This document shows, piece by piece, positions 40,620 to 54,770 of a stretch of 64,000 bases of DNA. The notes under the pieces were generated by a model. It searched no databases. It saw only the letters and a list, made by a program, of their open reading frames with translations, and was not told the origin of the DNA. Made by a program: the position numbers and the translations under genes. The DNA is from Ridgeia piscesae (lineage: Eukaryota; Annelida; Polychaeta; Sabellida; Siboglinidae): NCBI GenBank assembly GCA_025642075.2, contig JAODUO010001198.1, positions 156,001-220,000 on the forward strand. Direction: 5' to 3'. Numbering within the stretch: position 1 is the stretch's first letter; each line of letters starts with the position of its first letter.

Positions 40620-42255
40620 ACGTTAAGCTCCAAATTACGTTAAATTATACTACAATAAACACTAATGATGATTTTAACAAAAGAACATTCATTTACTAAG
40701 CTGACTGTAACATGTATTAGTCAGTTTCTTGCTGCTGATCTCCCAGCAATAAACTCGACTAAAGACAGACAAAACAATAACATGACAAGTGTGAACAGAA
40801 TTAATAAACAACCAGATTGAGGTGACGTAACAACACAACTGATTTATCTAAATGAAAAACTTGTGTAATAACAATAAATAAATGATTTCCCTGTCTAAGG
40901 GCACTTTTGTCAGACAACCATGTCAGATTTATTGGTAAGCTAAAAACATGGCCAAAACAAACAGACAATTTCCTGCTATTAATTCACCACCATAAACGGT
41001 GTCTGCCCACTGGAAACTCATCTACCTACTGGTAACAAGTTGTCTGTGATTTACTTCACTCGGAAATGCCACCATTTGAAGCAGGACTGTTTCAATCATA
41101 AAAGGTTTTCCCAGCCAGTGTCTTGCAGTGTTTAAATGTCATTTCAGTCCCCCCCCCCGACCTCACATTATTTTGTCACACACTCCAAGTCCCATCAGTA
41201 TATGCACAAAATCACAAAGTTATGGATACACACTGTGGTTTGCATTTAACAATTGGGTAGTGTGTTTCAAGCTGTCCTTATTTGAAGTAAGGGTTACAGC
41301 TCTTAGTTTTAATTTTTTTAACTGTTTTTAGTTTAACTTTCCCACGTTCCACACGGCACACTTCCCATTATAAATTACTTCTCTGCTAATTCTGAGCAGG
41401 GGAGCTGACACCCCCCTTAACAAATAACTTAATTCTGAATAAAGTATTCTAAATTAAATTAAATTAGACAACTAAATTAAACATTCAGATTGTTTATTGT
41501 TATAAAGGTTTTTATCTTCAATAAATGTCACAATATCTTTTTGATTAAATGTGGTATAGTTATACATGTAAATAGTGTTGTCGCACCTTCTATTGCACTG
41601 TTCAGATGCTTTATGTATGTAATTAAGCAAATATAAGGGTATACATGATACATATTGTACTTCTTTTACCCTTTTTTCAACAATTTGTATTGTATGTATA
41701 ATGTAGTAGTTATAGTAGTTGTTGAAATAAATTTCAATTCAAATTTCAATTCAATATACAAATCTACCTATAAACTAAATGTATGAATCATGCAATATGT
41801 GCCCAGAGTATTTGCACATTGTTCTATGTACATCAGCAAATTCTCTGTTACTTGATATTTTCAAGTAGCGATCATTAAAACAATCCCATAGAAAAACCAT
41901 GTGACAAACCTGTCTAATATGTACAACAGATATCCTAAGTAATCCAGTGAAACAAGTCCCATAAGTCTTCAGTAGGTGACGCCACCTCTGTGGCTCATCA
42001 AAAGTAAACATTGGAATTAGGCATTTGAGGAAGCGAGAATCCGTGTTTGCAGGTTATTGGCATTTAAAGGGTTAACACTGGAAATACAATGAATGGGAAT
42101 GGTCGCCCTGCTCAGTGCCTCACTACTGACATAGCACAATTTGTGAATAATAAGTTTGCGGCGTAAACATCCGCAAACAATGTTTAGTCACATTCATGTC
42201 ATTTACTCTGTTATCAGTGCATGTTTTTGGCAGCAGCTCTCATAGATCAGTCATC
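40620..42255. other. Upstream non-coding DNA
   Basis: AT-rich, without a supportable gene; poly-C at 41149-41159. Confidence 0.6.
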
Positions 42256-42260
42256 ACCAT

Positions 42261-42750
42261 AACACTGACATAAGACTGACATAAGACTGACATAAGACTG
42301 ACATAAGACTGCCATAAGACTGACATAAGACTGACATAAGACTGACATAAGACTGACATAAGACTGACATAAGACTGACATAACACTGACATAACACTGA
42401 CATAAGACTGACATAAGACTGACATAAGACTGACATAAGACTGACATAAGACTGACATAACCGACTGACATAAGACTGACATAACACTGACATAACACTG
42501 ACATAACACTGACATAACACTGACATAACACTGACATAACACTGACATAACACTGACATAAGACTGACATAAGACTGACATAACACTGACATAACACTGA
42601 CATAACACTGACATAACACTGACATAAGACTGACATAACACTGACATAACACTGACATAACACTGACATAACACTGACATAACACTGACATAACACTGAC
42701 ATAACACTGACATAACACTGACATAACACTGACATAACACTGACATAACA
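42261..42750. repeat. 11-bp minisatellite, about 44 copies
   Basis: The unit is ACACTGACATA, and AGACTGACATA in blocks at the left and middle. All minus frames stay open (MSVLCQCYV); artefact. Confidence 0.97.
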
Positions 42751-42759
42751 TTGATATAG

Positions 42760-44960
42760 TTGGCAGTGACTGTTTTGCATTCCCTCCAACATTTTTAAAA
42801 ATTCCTCTGGCATAAATGCCAGGACAAACAAAGTTTGCATTTGTTTGTTTTATTTGTTTGTTATTTGTTTATTTATTCCAACCACCCATGCCAATACCTG
42901 GTGGGAAACCTGTGATTTAGAATTACCCAACATAGCTCCCGCACAGCTAATAACCTCCAGACTGAACTGTCATGTTGTGGTTGCTAAACGTCATTTTCAA
43001 TTTGTTAGTAATTCCACGAGTCTGACACTCATTTTCATTTACGGACACCGTAAGAGTTCCTTGATGCCAGGAGTCTGTGTGACTCCGTGGTTTAAAAGAA
43101 GATAAATCCCTGCTAACGTGGCTGAGGTTAACAATCTATCAACGTGCATATCTGCTGCCTTCTTGTATTGTCTCTGGTCTAAAACAAGCGATCATACTCG
43201 CGCGTGTCAGTTCTAAAGTACTTTGTAAGCACTGCACGGTGCACTATGCTGCTTTCAGATACAGCACGTGTGCTGTCACATTACATGACTGGTTGCATGG
43301 AGGTGTCCACTTCTGGTCAAAACACCAGCATGAGAAAAGGTAAAGAAATGTTTTGCTGTAGAAAATGTTTATTACGTGATTTGTTGAAAAAGTGTGGACT
43401 CCCATATTCTTCTGTGAACTTACAAATATGATCAGCATAGACATCCACTGAATTCCCACCCACCAACTTTACATACAACTCAGAGCCACACCACGCTGCA
43501 TGGTTCTGATATCTACAGTAATGTCAAAGTGCATTAGTATTTAGTACCTGTTCTACTCTTTAGGTGGCGCCATGGTATCGATTCATTCCCCCACAAAATG
43601 TGGTGACAAGGGACCCACCACCCACACAGTTTGGACTACACAAACAAACTTCTGTGACGATTACTAACCACAAAATATGTTATGTCACAATTGTGGTTAC
43701 TGATGACACATAAATGACAAGTCTGAACAATGCTGTGACACCTCACACCAGTGTCATGGGTGATCGCTTGGCACATCTCGACATCAGGCCTATTTCATGA
43801 CAACCCGGACCCTATGTGTCTATAAATATCACATTCTCAATGTACCTATTCCCACATAATGACTGGGAAAAATGCGTTGGTGCTACTGTGCGACATTCTT
43901 GCATAATGGCCCAGAAATAAGTCCACGGCCGGTTGTTTACTGAAGACAGGACCCTGTAAGTACTTTATGACATTATTGTCAACTGGCGATTATATTTTTA
44001 ATCACCATAGAATGCGTGTAAACATCAATGTATTTGAAATCTTGTGACGTAGTGACACTCATCTCTGAAGTAATAAATGACAGAAAACAAGAAATGCACA
44101 TATCAAACTTGGATTTTTTCTAACAGCAAACCCACCATATCTCTGACGGTTATTAATTTTATAATAAACCCAAAGTCAAACCACACTTTACAGGCATCTC
44201 AGTATTACAGCCAACTTGCAATTAGGGTCACCCCAGGACAATCCCAAATCATTTTGTAATTGTGACGTAGTCACCATGGCGTCGCACAGGACACTGACCC
44301 AAGTGCAAAATGTTACCTTAATGATGACTGGGGTATATTCTACTGTAACAACCAACCGGGCATGTGAATCTTACACAAACACATTGACCACTCAACAGAC
44401 AGAAGATGCCCCCCCCCCCCCATCCACTTGTCCTCTGGCTGTTCAACTCTGGATGATGATTTTAATATAAAAAATTACACACGTTACAAATAAATATTTT
44501 CTGACTGGCCAAACTTAGTCACTGAGCCATGACATGTCCAAAATGGGTGTGAATTGATACCGGCCAAACAAGAGTGTTTAGAATAACCCTGAGTTGCATT
44601 CTTGTAGCCCCTTACCCCCGCCCCATCACCCAGTATTTTGCTGCACCAGTCAATTGAGACGGGGATCTGCAGAGACATGATCTACTGCCCGATGTACACT
44701 CTCAATCAATATATCCACAGACGGTGAATAGCAGCCAGTGAAATATGGCGTGAAAGGAAACTCATTGGTCATTCTGGGTGCATTCTGTTGGCCATTGTGG
44801 TCAAACAGAATGGCCAGCACTTTTAAGGTCAAATAGTTGAGTCCAACTGTGACAGTCAAGACCAATAAAACAAAGGTTGGTGAATGATGACATAAATCTG
44901 TGCCAGGACAAGGTGGATGCTTTCAATACACAGTTGAAGCTTGCATTACATCTTCATAAT
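42760..44960. other. Non-coding stretch
   Basis: I see no gene, tRNA or array. Short open frames lack any family resemblance. C-tract at 44409-44421. Confidence 0.55.
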
Positions 44961-44967
44961 ATAGCTA

Positions 44968-45274
44968 TCCTGGTAATACAGCCACCTTGGTAATGCAGCC
45001 ACATTGGTAATACAGCCACCTTGTTAATACAGCCACCATGGTAATATAGCCACATTGAAAATACTGCCATCTTGGTAATACAGCCACATTGGACATACAG
45101 CCACCTTGTGATACAGCCAACTTGGTAATACAGCCACATTGGATATACAGCCACCTTGGTAATACTGCCGCCTTGGTAATAGAGCCACCTTGAAAATACA
45201 GCCACCTTGGTAATACAGACACCTTGGTAATACAACTGCCTTGGTAATACAGCCACTTTGGTAATACAGCCACG
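44968..45274. repeat. 17-bp minisatellite, about 18 copies
   Basis: The unit is TTGGTAATACAGCCACC, with TTGGATATACAG, TTGAAAATACAG and other changes; more diverged than the other arrays, so probably older. Confidence 0.93.
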
Positions 45275-45289
45275 TGTGATCTTGATGTG

Positions 45290-46780
45290 ATGGTCTACTT
45301 TTACTGTATATCCTTGTGAACTTCCAAGTCAATGTTTTGTTCACAAAGTTGAGGTTTTAAAATACAAGCCTATTTCTCTAACTATGCCGACGAATAAATC
45401 TTAAACTTGCTTTTGTAAGTTGAGCTCAATATGTATGGCCATCTTAGTGAGAGTGCAGCCACTGTCTGGTCAACTGACAGAGGTCAGGGCAGGTCAAACT
45501 CAGCAATCAATTTAGACGTAACCTTCTACTGTTGCCTGCTGGTTACCCATCCCTTAAATACCCTCTCCACAGGTGAACCTCAATCTATGTCAGATGTTAC
45601 CCTTGTAAACAGATTACACTTGTAAACAGATTACGGGTTGGCGGGCAGTTACAAAACATTGTGATATATCACTATTGTATTATATAATATATAAAAATAT
45701 TTAAATGTTGCACATTTCACAAATTATGCTCCAAAGTAAGTTAATTTCTTTAAAATATATATTTTATAGTTTGCCAATTTTGTAGACCTTCCTAAAACTA
45801 GTGTAGCCACCTTTCAGCATGGACAAATAAGAGATGGACTTCTGTCCATCTTATAAAGGATGCAAAATGTTTCTCTTAATTACAGGACGTTCCTGAATAT
45901 GTCAGTATTATATTTATACATCAAGTGCAGGAAGCAACCCTGAAAGTTTGAGAACTTTTTTAATGAAATACATTTTATTTACCACAATATAAATCAGCGA
46001 CTACACCAACGATAAACTATATCACGCTTGACATGACAAAGGGGATAATTCTGAAACACAGATTTGAAATCAAAGTCAACAATATTTAATAAAATTGCTT
46101 GTTTATGATACACTCTGGTGTGTTGGCAGGACTAGAAATATTATGTTCACCATAAAATAACACTTATGGTTCCAGCATCAAGGTGGGTGATGCTACAACT
46201 AAATCTTGGACATCTCAACAGGCCTGTGTATGTACTCAACGTGGTCGTAACAGTTGTACTTTTAAGACGACAGCGACACACTGACAGATGGAAGGACACC
46301 AACCAATCCGGAGCCCTCACACTGAGCGCCATCTGTGCTGTGTTTGTTCAACCGATTGTCGCTCGCATATTAATGTACATAACAGTTAGCGAGTGCTACC
46401 AGTGTGTGGTCAGATTCCTCTAATGTTCACACCGCACCCCATCATCACTACTTACACACCTGCGCTGTGTTTACCTGCCAACTACTTGAGGGTCATAGCA
46501 CAGTGGCTTGACCACACACACTTGGCGGGATATTTACTAACTGTGCCTAATGAGCTGCATAAGTCTGCAATTGTGTGCGCCTGCATTCACGGGATCACAG
46601 TCATAACACACGGGCACGCCATGTAAAATTGTGATATGATTATCATTATCTATTATCTAACTATGAATACAATTTTGATTTATGATGACAAGTTATTTGA
46701 CTGAGTGGCATTGCATTTATTTCTACGGCTGTGTTGTATTATAATTAATTTCAGAACTGAAGCCAGAATACTAGTACAAA
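45290..46780. other. Non-coding stretch
   Basis: No supportable gene or repeat array. Confidence 0.55.
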
Positions 46781-46785
46781 GGATT

Positions 46786-47125
46786 TATAGCCCAGTGACT
46801 CAGGGGTATAGCTTTGGACTCTCGATTACAAGAACCCGGGTTCGAATCCTGTGCTGTGATGTTAAAACCTAGGGCAAATTTTTTCACTCTACATTGCTCC
46901 AGTTCACTCAGCTGTATAAATGAGTACCTGGCAATAGACAGTGGTGAATATGTGTATGAGCAGCCTTCGCTCATTAACTGTAGCATATATGGCTGGATGC
47001 TTCTCAGAGAAGCCGAGATGGTGGCTGAGTGAACAAGTCTGTCAGGGAAGTAAAGTGTAAAGTTCTTTGAATGGTCCTGAGGACTGGATACTGCGCTATA
47101 TAAGAACTTGCCATTACTTTTTTTT
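46786..47125 (+). mobile_element. tRNA-derived SINE, full-length-looking copy
   Basis: The head has box A-like TAGCCCAGTGACTCAGG and a consensus box B GGTTCGAATCC (about 46849). The body has TTTTTCACTCTACATTGCTCC, CAGCTGTATAAATGAGTACC and AGCATATATGGCTGGATGCT. The 3' end GGATACTGCGCTATATAAG AACTTGCC is followed by a T-run. Internal pol III promoter boxes look intact. Other copies: 6728, 24424, 33040. Confidence 0.9.
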
Positions 47126-47129
47126 AACG

Positions 47130-50085
47130 TCACAATAAATATTATTCATGCGTGAGACCTCTGACAAGTTAAGTATGTGAATTACATGACTACTGTGACA
47201 TGACATCTAGAGCAAACATCACTGCATACATTTGACACCGTGACAACTTTCCCACAGGTTTATGTCATACAGATAATCTTCTGAAACCAGAATTTCAACA
47301 AAATATACGACGAAAAGCCATGTTCAGGCAGCCATTTTGTTGACTGTTTGATGGAGTTTGCAAAGCAACCTGAATACATCAATTATGAGAACAATTTATT
47401 AAAGCGAAATATTTAAGTTCTACAATAATATCAACATCAGGCGTGTAAGTGAACTTATTACAAAGATATTGGTGTATGATCTACCCAAAGAATTCTCAAG
47501 TTTTGAGACAGGCTACATTTAAGCTATGTTTCAGTTTATGCACTGTTCAGTCAAAATTCATTTCTTTCAAATGACATACAATTCAGCCTAAAACATATAT
47601 CAAAGGCACTTTTTCATTAGAGTAATTTGAAATGAAATCATTCAAAATGAGACTATCCTGGGGTAAATTGACATTTTAAAAATAAAATTCCAAAGAAAAA
47701 TCAGTTAAAAGTTTCAGCTCTGTAAATGTAGCGTAGCTTTTCGTCAATTTCTAAATGTCCCTCGTAAACCGCTGAAATACAGCGATGTGTCGCTTCAGAA
47801 AGGTACCAGCTGACCACATAACTTGCTCCAAAAGTTGAAACAATCTCATTCTGGCGTGAACATTTCTCCACACCTCCACCTGGTGAGAGCCTGCTTCCAA
47901 TCAAGACATCCCTACTTACTGTCTGCTCAACTCATGCCAAATCTTACGCATTCTTCCAGGAATCAATCCTGACATGGCCGCTGGAAATAAAAACGTGAAC
48001 CACACATGTGCATACACGTCTGCCTCCTCCAACTCCACAGTGTAGCTCCGGCAATTAGATATCATTACCCACAGCTGCTGCATTCAATCAGGCCCAATGA
48101 TATCAAGCAGTACATGTGATAGCAATTTCCTGCATATTATGTGTAGCAATATCGCCTGGAAGTGATATGAGAATTATTACGATGTGTCACAATTTTATGT
48201 CACGAATCTGTTATATAGCCTTGTCACCGAATATCATGTGTCTGTTTTTTCGCGAAATTATTATGTAACATTGTCACCAAAAAATTATACGGGCGCCTGC
48301 CTGATAGCTACTCGTAAAACAAGCAGTGTGATTATGTCGGCTTACGGTCACGGTTGTCCGAGATTTGCCAGATGCGAGAGGATATGTGTCCCCGTGGAGT
48401 CCCTAGACATATCTAGCGCCAGCCTCGGATCAACTCTACATGTAAATAGCCCAGACAAAAAGCCAGAGAAGGAAAAACAGCATGGGATGTGTAAATGACC
48501 AACATGTGGACATCGCCAAGCAACTATCTCTGGATCTAGACACGATACTCGACAGCAAAGCCCCGCATGACAATTACATCAAGTAGCCTTTCAATGGTCA
48601 TATTGTGCATTAAAAAATCCACGTAGTACGTGAAATGAAACCGTCTAATCTCTCATGTGATATGCCATAATTAGTTAATTTGGTTGAAAGTGTAAAAACT
48701 TTAGGTCATCACATCGTGTTCATTATTTCTATCAATGACTCTTTACGGAGCTCCACATTTGACTGCATCTGTTTATGCTGCATTACCTCATTTATGATTA
48801 CCAACCAGATTTATAACGTCTAGACAGACCGCACTGGAAGTGGTGCCTTGAATAATAGAAATAATAATGTTGTTATATAGCGCACCATTCAAATACTTGT
48901 CTAGGGTGCTTTACAATGGTTATCCCGATTGAATTTAAATTAAAATAATATAAAACATGCACTTATACAATACTACCTTAATGAAATATGCAATCGTACC
49001 TGCTAATAAAAACAACTACGTTCCTTTAAAATGCATACATAAATAAGCACAACAATACAGTTTATTAAAATAACACCACTATTATATATTTATAAAATAA
49101 ATGGATGAATAGTTGACTAATTAACTATGATCGTCGAATGTCAAAATAAGCTGTAAAAAGATGCGACTTTGTTATCACTTTCACTCTTACTTATATATTA
49201 ATACTATATCTGTTCACTAAGCTGCTTGTCTCACTTGCGTAGAATAGAATGCTCCAAAAATGCAGATGGCACTGACACAGCTCTGGCCATGTGATCCTCT
49301 GGGTATTGAAATTGTTTCCCCTGCAAATGTGTGACTCATCAGTACTAGCTGTCAGCTCTCCAGCATCCTCTCTCCACCCATCTGTGCCAGATGTTCTCTC
49401 TTGAGAGAGACACTGATGCCTGTCTGGATATTGACACACCACCAGGAGGGGACAGATCACTAGTCATTGTTCATCAGTTAAAATAGTCATGTTTTTACGT
49501 CCCATGCAAAGATATGATATGTATTATCAAGGAGTCATGTTGTTATGCATTCTTTTCGTTAAAGTTACATTCTGAGTTTAACAACGATTTTAAACCAATA
49601 TTAAGGATTAAAAAAACGAGGAGTATTATTACAAACTACTCTTCAAATGTCATGAATCTGTGAATAAAATTGTGATCTAACTCCAATGTTAGTTGGTCTG
49701 TAGCAAACCAATGCTCAGAGTTCTCTTATTTTTGGCACGTTATATACAAATTCATCGACTACTTGATCCAGTTGCATAAATTTACCAGTGTGAAGTAAGG
49801 CTGCTCCTGCATTTTTGGGTTCCCGTGTCATGTCTGTTGTATAAATAAGTCCACTCGGGTCTGTGACATTAGAATATGTCACAGGACTTCTGGAGACAGC
49901 AATGACACAGCCCAGTGAACTGTCACTGTCAGGTGTCATTCTGTCTTGTGACAGGCCCAGATAGCAACAGACACAGGCACTGCATAATTTGATAAAGGTG
50001 TTACATCTACTTCTTTTTTTATCACGTGCAAGTTGTGGGTGAGAACCTGGACCAGTCAGTGTCATCATCTCATGCCAGGGTCGTG
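47130..50085. other. Non-coding stretch
   Basis: About 48850-48925 (GTTATATAGCGCACCATTCA...CTAGGGTGCTTTACAATGG) is a SINE-like 3' tail in reverse orientation. The open frame at 48184-48498 matches nothing I know. No gene supported. Confidence 0.5.
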
Positions 50086-50088
50086 AGG

Positions 50089-51787
50089 TGACTGGAGGGG
50101 TCTCACTCCAGGTACAAGACTGGAGGGGTCTCACTCCAGGTATAGGACTGGAGGGGTCTCACTCCAGGTACAGGACTGGAGGGGTCTCACACCAGGTACA
50201 GGACTGGAGGGGTCTCACTCCAGGTACAGGACTGGAGGGGTCTCACTCCAGGTACAGGACTGGAGGGGTCTCACTCCAGGTAGAGGACTGGAGCGGTCTC
50301 ACTCCAGGTACAGGACTGGAGGGGTCTCACTCCAGGTACAGGACTGGAGGGGTCTCACTCCAGGTACAGGACTGGAGGGGTCTCACTCTAGGTACATGAC
50401 TGGAGGGGTCTCACTCCAGGTACAGGACTGGAGGGGTCTCACTCCAGGTACAGGACTGGAGGGGTCTCACTCCAGGTACAGGACTGGAGGGGTCTCACAC
50501 CAGGTACATGACTGGAGGGGTCTCACTCCAGGTACAGGACTGGAGGGGTCTCACTCCAGGTACAGGACTGGAGGGGTCTCACTCCAGGTAGAGGACTGGA
50601 GGGGTCTCACTCCAGGTACAGGACTGGAAGGGTCTCACTCCAGGTACAGGACTGGAGGGGTCTCACTCCAGGTACATGACTGGAGGGGTCTCGCTCCAGG
50701 TACATGACTGGAGGGGTCTCACACCAGGTACAGGACTGGAGGGGTCTCACTCCAGGTACAGGACTGGAGGGGTCTCACTCCAGGTACAGGACTGGAGGGG
50801 TCTCACTCCAGGTACAGGACTGGAGGGGTCTCACCTCCAGGTACCCGGACTGGAGGGGTCTCATCCAGGTACAGGACTGGAGGGGTCTCACTCCAGGTAA
50901 GGACTGGAGGGTCTCACTCCAGGTACAGGACTGGAGGGGTCTCACTCCAGGTACAGACTGGAGGGGTCTCACTCCAGGTACAGACTGGAGGGGTCTCACT
51001 CCAGGTAAGGACTGGAGGGGTCTCACTCCAGGTAGAGGACTGGAGGGGTCTCACTCCAGGTAAGGACTGGAGGGGTCTCACTCCAGGTACATGACTGGAG
51101 GGGTCTCACTCCAGGTACAGGACTGGAGGGGTCTCACTCCAGGTACAGGACTGGAGGGGTCTCACTCCAGGTACAGGACTGGAGGGGTCTCACTCCAGGT
51201 ACAGGACTGGAGGGGTCTCACTCCAGGTACAGGACTGGAGGGGTCTCACTCCAGGTACATGACTGGAGGGTCTCACTCCAGGTACAGGACTGGAGGGGTC
51301 TCACTCCAGGTACAGGACTGGAGGGGTCTCACTCCAGGTACAGGACTGGAGGGGTCTCACTCCAGGTACATGACTGGAGGGGTCTCACTCCAGGTACAGG
51401 ACTGGAGGGGTCTCACTCCAGGTACAGGACTGGAGGGGTCTCACTCCAGGTACAGGACTGGAGGGGTCTCACTCCAGGTACAGGACTGGAGGGGTCTCAC
51501 TCCAGGTACAGGACTGGAGGGGTCTCACTCCAGGTACAGGACTGGAGGGGTCTCACTCCAGGTACAGGACTGGAGGGGTCTCACTCCAGGTACAGGACTG
51601 GAGGGGTCTCACTCCAGGTACAGGACTGGAGGGGTCTCACTCCAGGTACATGACTGGAGGGGTCTCACTCCAGGTACATGACTGGAGGGGTCTCACTCCA
51701 GGTAGAGGACTGGAGGGGTCTCACTCCAGGTGGAGGACTGGAGGGGTCTCACTCCAGGTAGAGGACTGGAGGGGTCTCACTCCAGGT
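50089..51787. repeat. 28-bp hairpin minisatellite, about 61 copies
   Basis: Each unit contains CTGGAGGGGTCTCACTCCAG then GTACAGGA. CTGGAG and CTCCAG pair around GGGTCTCA, so each unit can fold. Variants include GTACATGA, GTAGAGGA, TCACACCAG and single-base deletions near 50830-51070. Confidence 0.97.
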
Positions 51788-52408
51788 CTCACTCAAATAC
51801 CGAAGAACTTTATAATTTACAGGCACATTTATTTAATTTCCAGTATCAACTTTCATGGCATATTCTAAAATTGTGATTTTGCAGAGTTGTTGGGTTCTAA
51901 ATGAGAAATGTTTTAGCATCAAGTGTCGGCTGTTCGTACATTTTGGCTTGAAAGTGATTGATCATAAAAATCTGTAAAAGAAATGCAGTAGTTGTTCAGC
52001 CAAAGTGCCCTGGACATTGATGGCATCAACTTGTCAACTACTACCACAGAACGTGTCACATTTGGTCAGAGACATGATCTGTGTCTCACATTCGTGACAG
52101 ATTCAATTCCCATGTTACTCCTCTCCAAAAAACAATGACACTGGACTAATCTGTCAGGTGAGTGCGGAGAGGCTGGTCTGTCTCACTCTGGTTCCTGGTG
52201 TATGACTGAACACTGCATGTCTCGTGTGCACATGGACTGGATCTTCTTGGATTGCATCTGAACTGACTGGATCTGAACTAGAGTGAACATAGTTCTTCCT
52301 GTGTTAAGAACGGGTCTTCTTCTGTGAAGGTGGTCCTTATGTGAGGCTGTGACCACAGTTCTTCCTGTGCATACATGGTTCATCCTCTCTGAAGACAGTC
52401 TTCTTATG

Positions 52409-52950
52409 TGAATATGGTCTCTCTTGTGTGAACCTGGTTCTTCTTGTGTGAACCTGGTTCTTCTTTTGTGAACCTGGTTCTTCTTGTGTGAACCTGGTTC
52501 TTCTTGTGTGAACCTGGTTCTTCTTGTGTGAACCTGGTTCTTCTTGTGTGAACCTGGTTCTTCTTGTGTGAACCTGGTTCTTCTTGTGTGAACCTGGTTC
52601 TTCTTGTGTGAACCTGGTTCTTCTTGGGTGAACATGGTTCTTCTTGTGTGAACCTGGTTCTTCTTGTGTGAACCTGGTTCTTCTTGTGTGAACATGGTTC
52701 TTCTTGTGTGAACATGGTTCTTCTTGTGTGAACATGGTTCTTCTTGTGTGAACATGGTTCTTCTTGTGTGAACATGATTCTTCTTGTGTGAACATGGTTC
52801 TTCTTGTGTGAACCTGGTTCTTCTTGTGTGAACATGGTTCTTCTTGTGTGAACATGGTTCTTCTTGTGTGAACATGGTTCTTCTTGTGTGAACATGGTTC
52901 TTCTTGTGTGAACCTGGTTCTTCTTGTGTGAACATGGTTCTTCTCATGTG
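52409..52950. repeat. 20-bp minisatellite, about 27 copies
   Basis: The unit is TTCTTCTTGTGTGAACCTGG or ...AACATGG; the two variants lie in runs. Because 20 is not a multiple of 3, all minus frames run open through it, giving a false 263-codon frame. Confidence 0.96.
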
Positions 52951-52959
52951 AACACAAAT

Positions 52960-53750
52960 ACACAATGAATCCACTAGCCACGTTCACTGTGTCATAAACT
53001 AGTGCAGATTTACAATGTCCCTGGAGTGATAATAATTATGGTTTCTCAGATCAGCCACAGGTGATTCTGATGGAGATCTAAATGTTGCAACGCTGAAACG
53101 AGACAAGTCTATCTACAATATACGCATATGCCACACAACTGAGTGACACAGTTTTCGTGACCTGCACTTAATCTGCGCTATATTCTATGGTTGTCTATGA
53201 GGGGGGGGGTCGAGAGACCTTACATTGTGTACTGCCGTGAGGTGAACAAGAAGGGGGTAGCAAGCCACTGCAAAGGGATCTGACGGTATCAGCTCCCAGC
53301 GATCTGAAGTTTATGTTTTCTGACACAAAACAAACCGAACGCCTGCAAAAACATGATCAATACCCATGCAGTCTGGTGAATGTGTACGATTCAGGAAGGT
53401 ATGCCAGGGAGCGATGGTGGTGTGTATGAAACGTATGCTAGGCCATAGATAAGGATCTAAACTCGCCCTATATGGACCGTTATGCTATCAATTACCTTGA
53501 CACAGTAACACAATATACCTTGCATGAGGGGAGGGGGGTGTATGATAGGGTGTCTATGATAGGGCCAGTTTGCCTGCCCATCATGGCAACCTATTTATGT
53601 GTATAAATAAACATAGCAATAGATGGGTGCTCAGTTCACACACCTGGTATCTAGCCGAGTACTGGAGGTGTGTGTATAATATGTTTTAGGAAGATTTATG
53701 TGGATTTACTACTATTATAAGTTGCATATACTTAAGAAATAAAGGCAGTA
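52960..53750. other. Non-coding stretch
   Basis: G-tracts at 53201-53209 and 53529-53538. No gene seen. Confidence 0.55.
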
Positions 53751-53754
53751 ATTG

Positions 53755-53960
53755 TACCACTTCCATAGCACCTATGTCCTTGAAAATTCAAGCTCTGAGG
53801 CACAAAATACCATTTAGCGTAATCATAAACAGGGACAGACAAACGTCGTCATTGGAGCGTGGAACTGCCCAAAAATTATGGTGGAAAGCAATTTCAAATA
53901 AATACGTTGTGAAGTTTTACAAAAGGTAACTATAGCTTCTGAAGATTTTATTGTAATAGG
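53755..53960. repeat. Dispersed repeat family A, copy 4
   Basis: CCACTTCCATAGCACCTATG, CTTGAAAATTCAAGCTCTGAG, AATCATAAACAGGGACAG and AAAGCAATTTCAAATAAAT are in the same order as at 10535-10760. This is the best pair for defining the family. Confidence 0.8.
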
Positions 53961-54480
53961 GAGTTGAATCCAGATTGTTGGCACAGCCACAGAGACAGCA
54001 CGTTTACTTATGTTGAACTTAGTTTCAGGAACAAAAGGTGGTTTCGAACAGATGATCCAGGAGTCCTAGGAATTTATATGTTGACCACATTAACATGTGA
54101 CAGTGGTTTCCATGAAGGTGACACAATTATGGTCCACAAGGTGACATTGTATGGCCTGCAGTGACTGTGGTCTGTTGGCCCAAAACTGAGTTACGTAAAA
54201 TAATATAATCTCGAACATGATCAAAGTGGCATAGAAAGTTCCAATCATGACATCAAGATTAATGATCATGACGACGATTGCAACTGTCTGATATTTTAAT
54301 AGCAAAATAACCTAATTTAACGTCACTGCCTGCACAAACAGGACTAGCATGAAACTGCAGATCTTTCCCGTCATGTTTAGTTGACCATGCACTGAATGAC
54401 TTGGTTCATTTGCTGCAGTCATGTGACATACCATGTGACATACCATGTGACATATCATGGTACACAACTTGAGCGATACA

Positions 54481-54770
54481 CAGGGCTTTATGCAGGATCA
54501 AATTTTTGCCAGTCATTCATTGTTTAGTTTAGACACATGGGTGTCAACTGTTACGTCAGTTTACAAACTATGAATGTGTTTTGTGACCTGAAATGGACTA
54601 CAAACACACATGTGACACCATTTACTCATTTCTAAGGCAAAACTGACAATATCTAAAAAATTTGAAGAATGTTCTGGTTTTTTTTACCCCGTTCACCCAT
54701 ATTTCTACCCGTTCAAAACAGGTTTTACCCATCCAAATGATGGGTGGACGGGTCGGTGCATAAAGCTGTG
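54481..54770. mobile_element. hAT-like MITE, copy 1
   Basis: It starts CAGGGCTTTATGCAGGATCA and ends GTGCATAAAGCTGTG: inverted ends sharing CTTTATGCA. It shares ATGGACTACAAACACACATG and CCCATATTTCTACCCGT with the copies at 56625 and 62109. Flanks do not form a clear 8-bp duplication. Confidence 0.8.

Noticed and set aside
46786..46860. tRNA gene
   Set aside because: Box A and B are present, but the cloverleaf is incomplete and a SINE body and tail follow directly.
48184..48498. Plus-strand open frame of 104 codons
   Set aside because: No family resemblance, no splice context and ordinary composition; expected by chance in 24 kb.
50088..51868. Series of GGVSLQVQDWRGLTPGT frames
   Set aside because: They come from the 28-bp minisatellite; similar frames also appear on the other strand, and frame breaks occur at unit indels.
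52183..52974. 263-codon frame rich in HTRRTFTQEEP
   Set aside because: It is the 20-bp array with all frames open; there is no start context, splice structure or homology.
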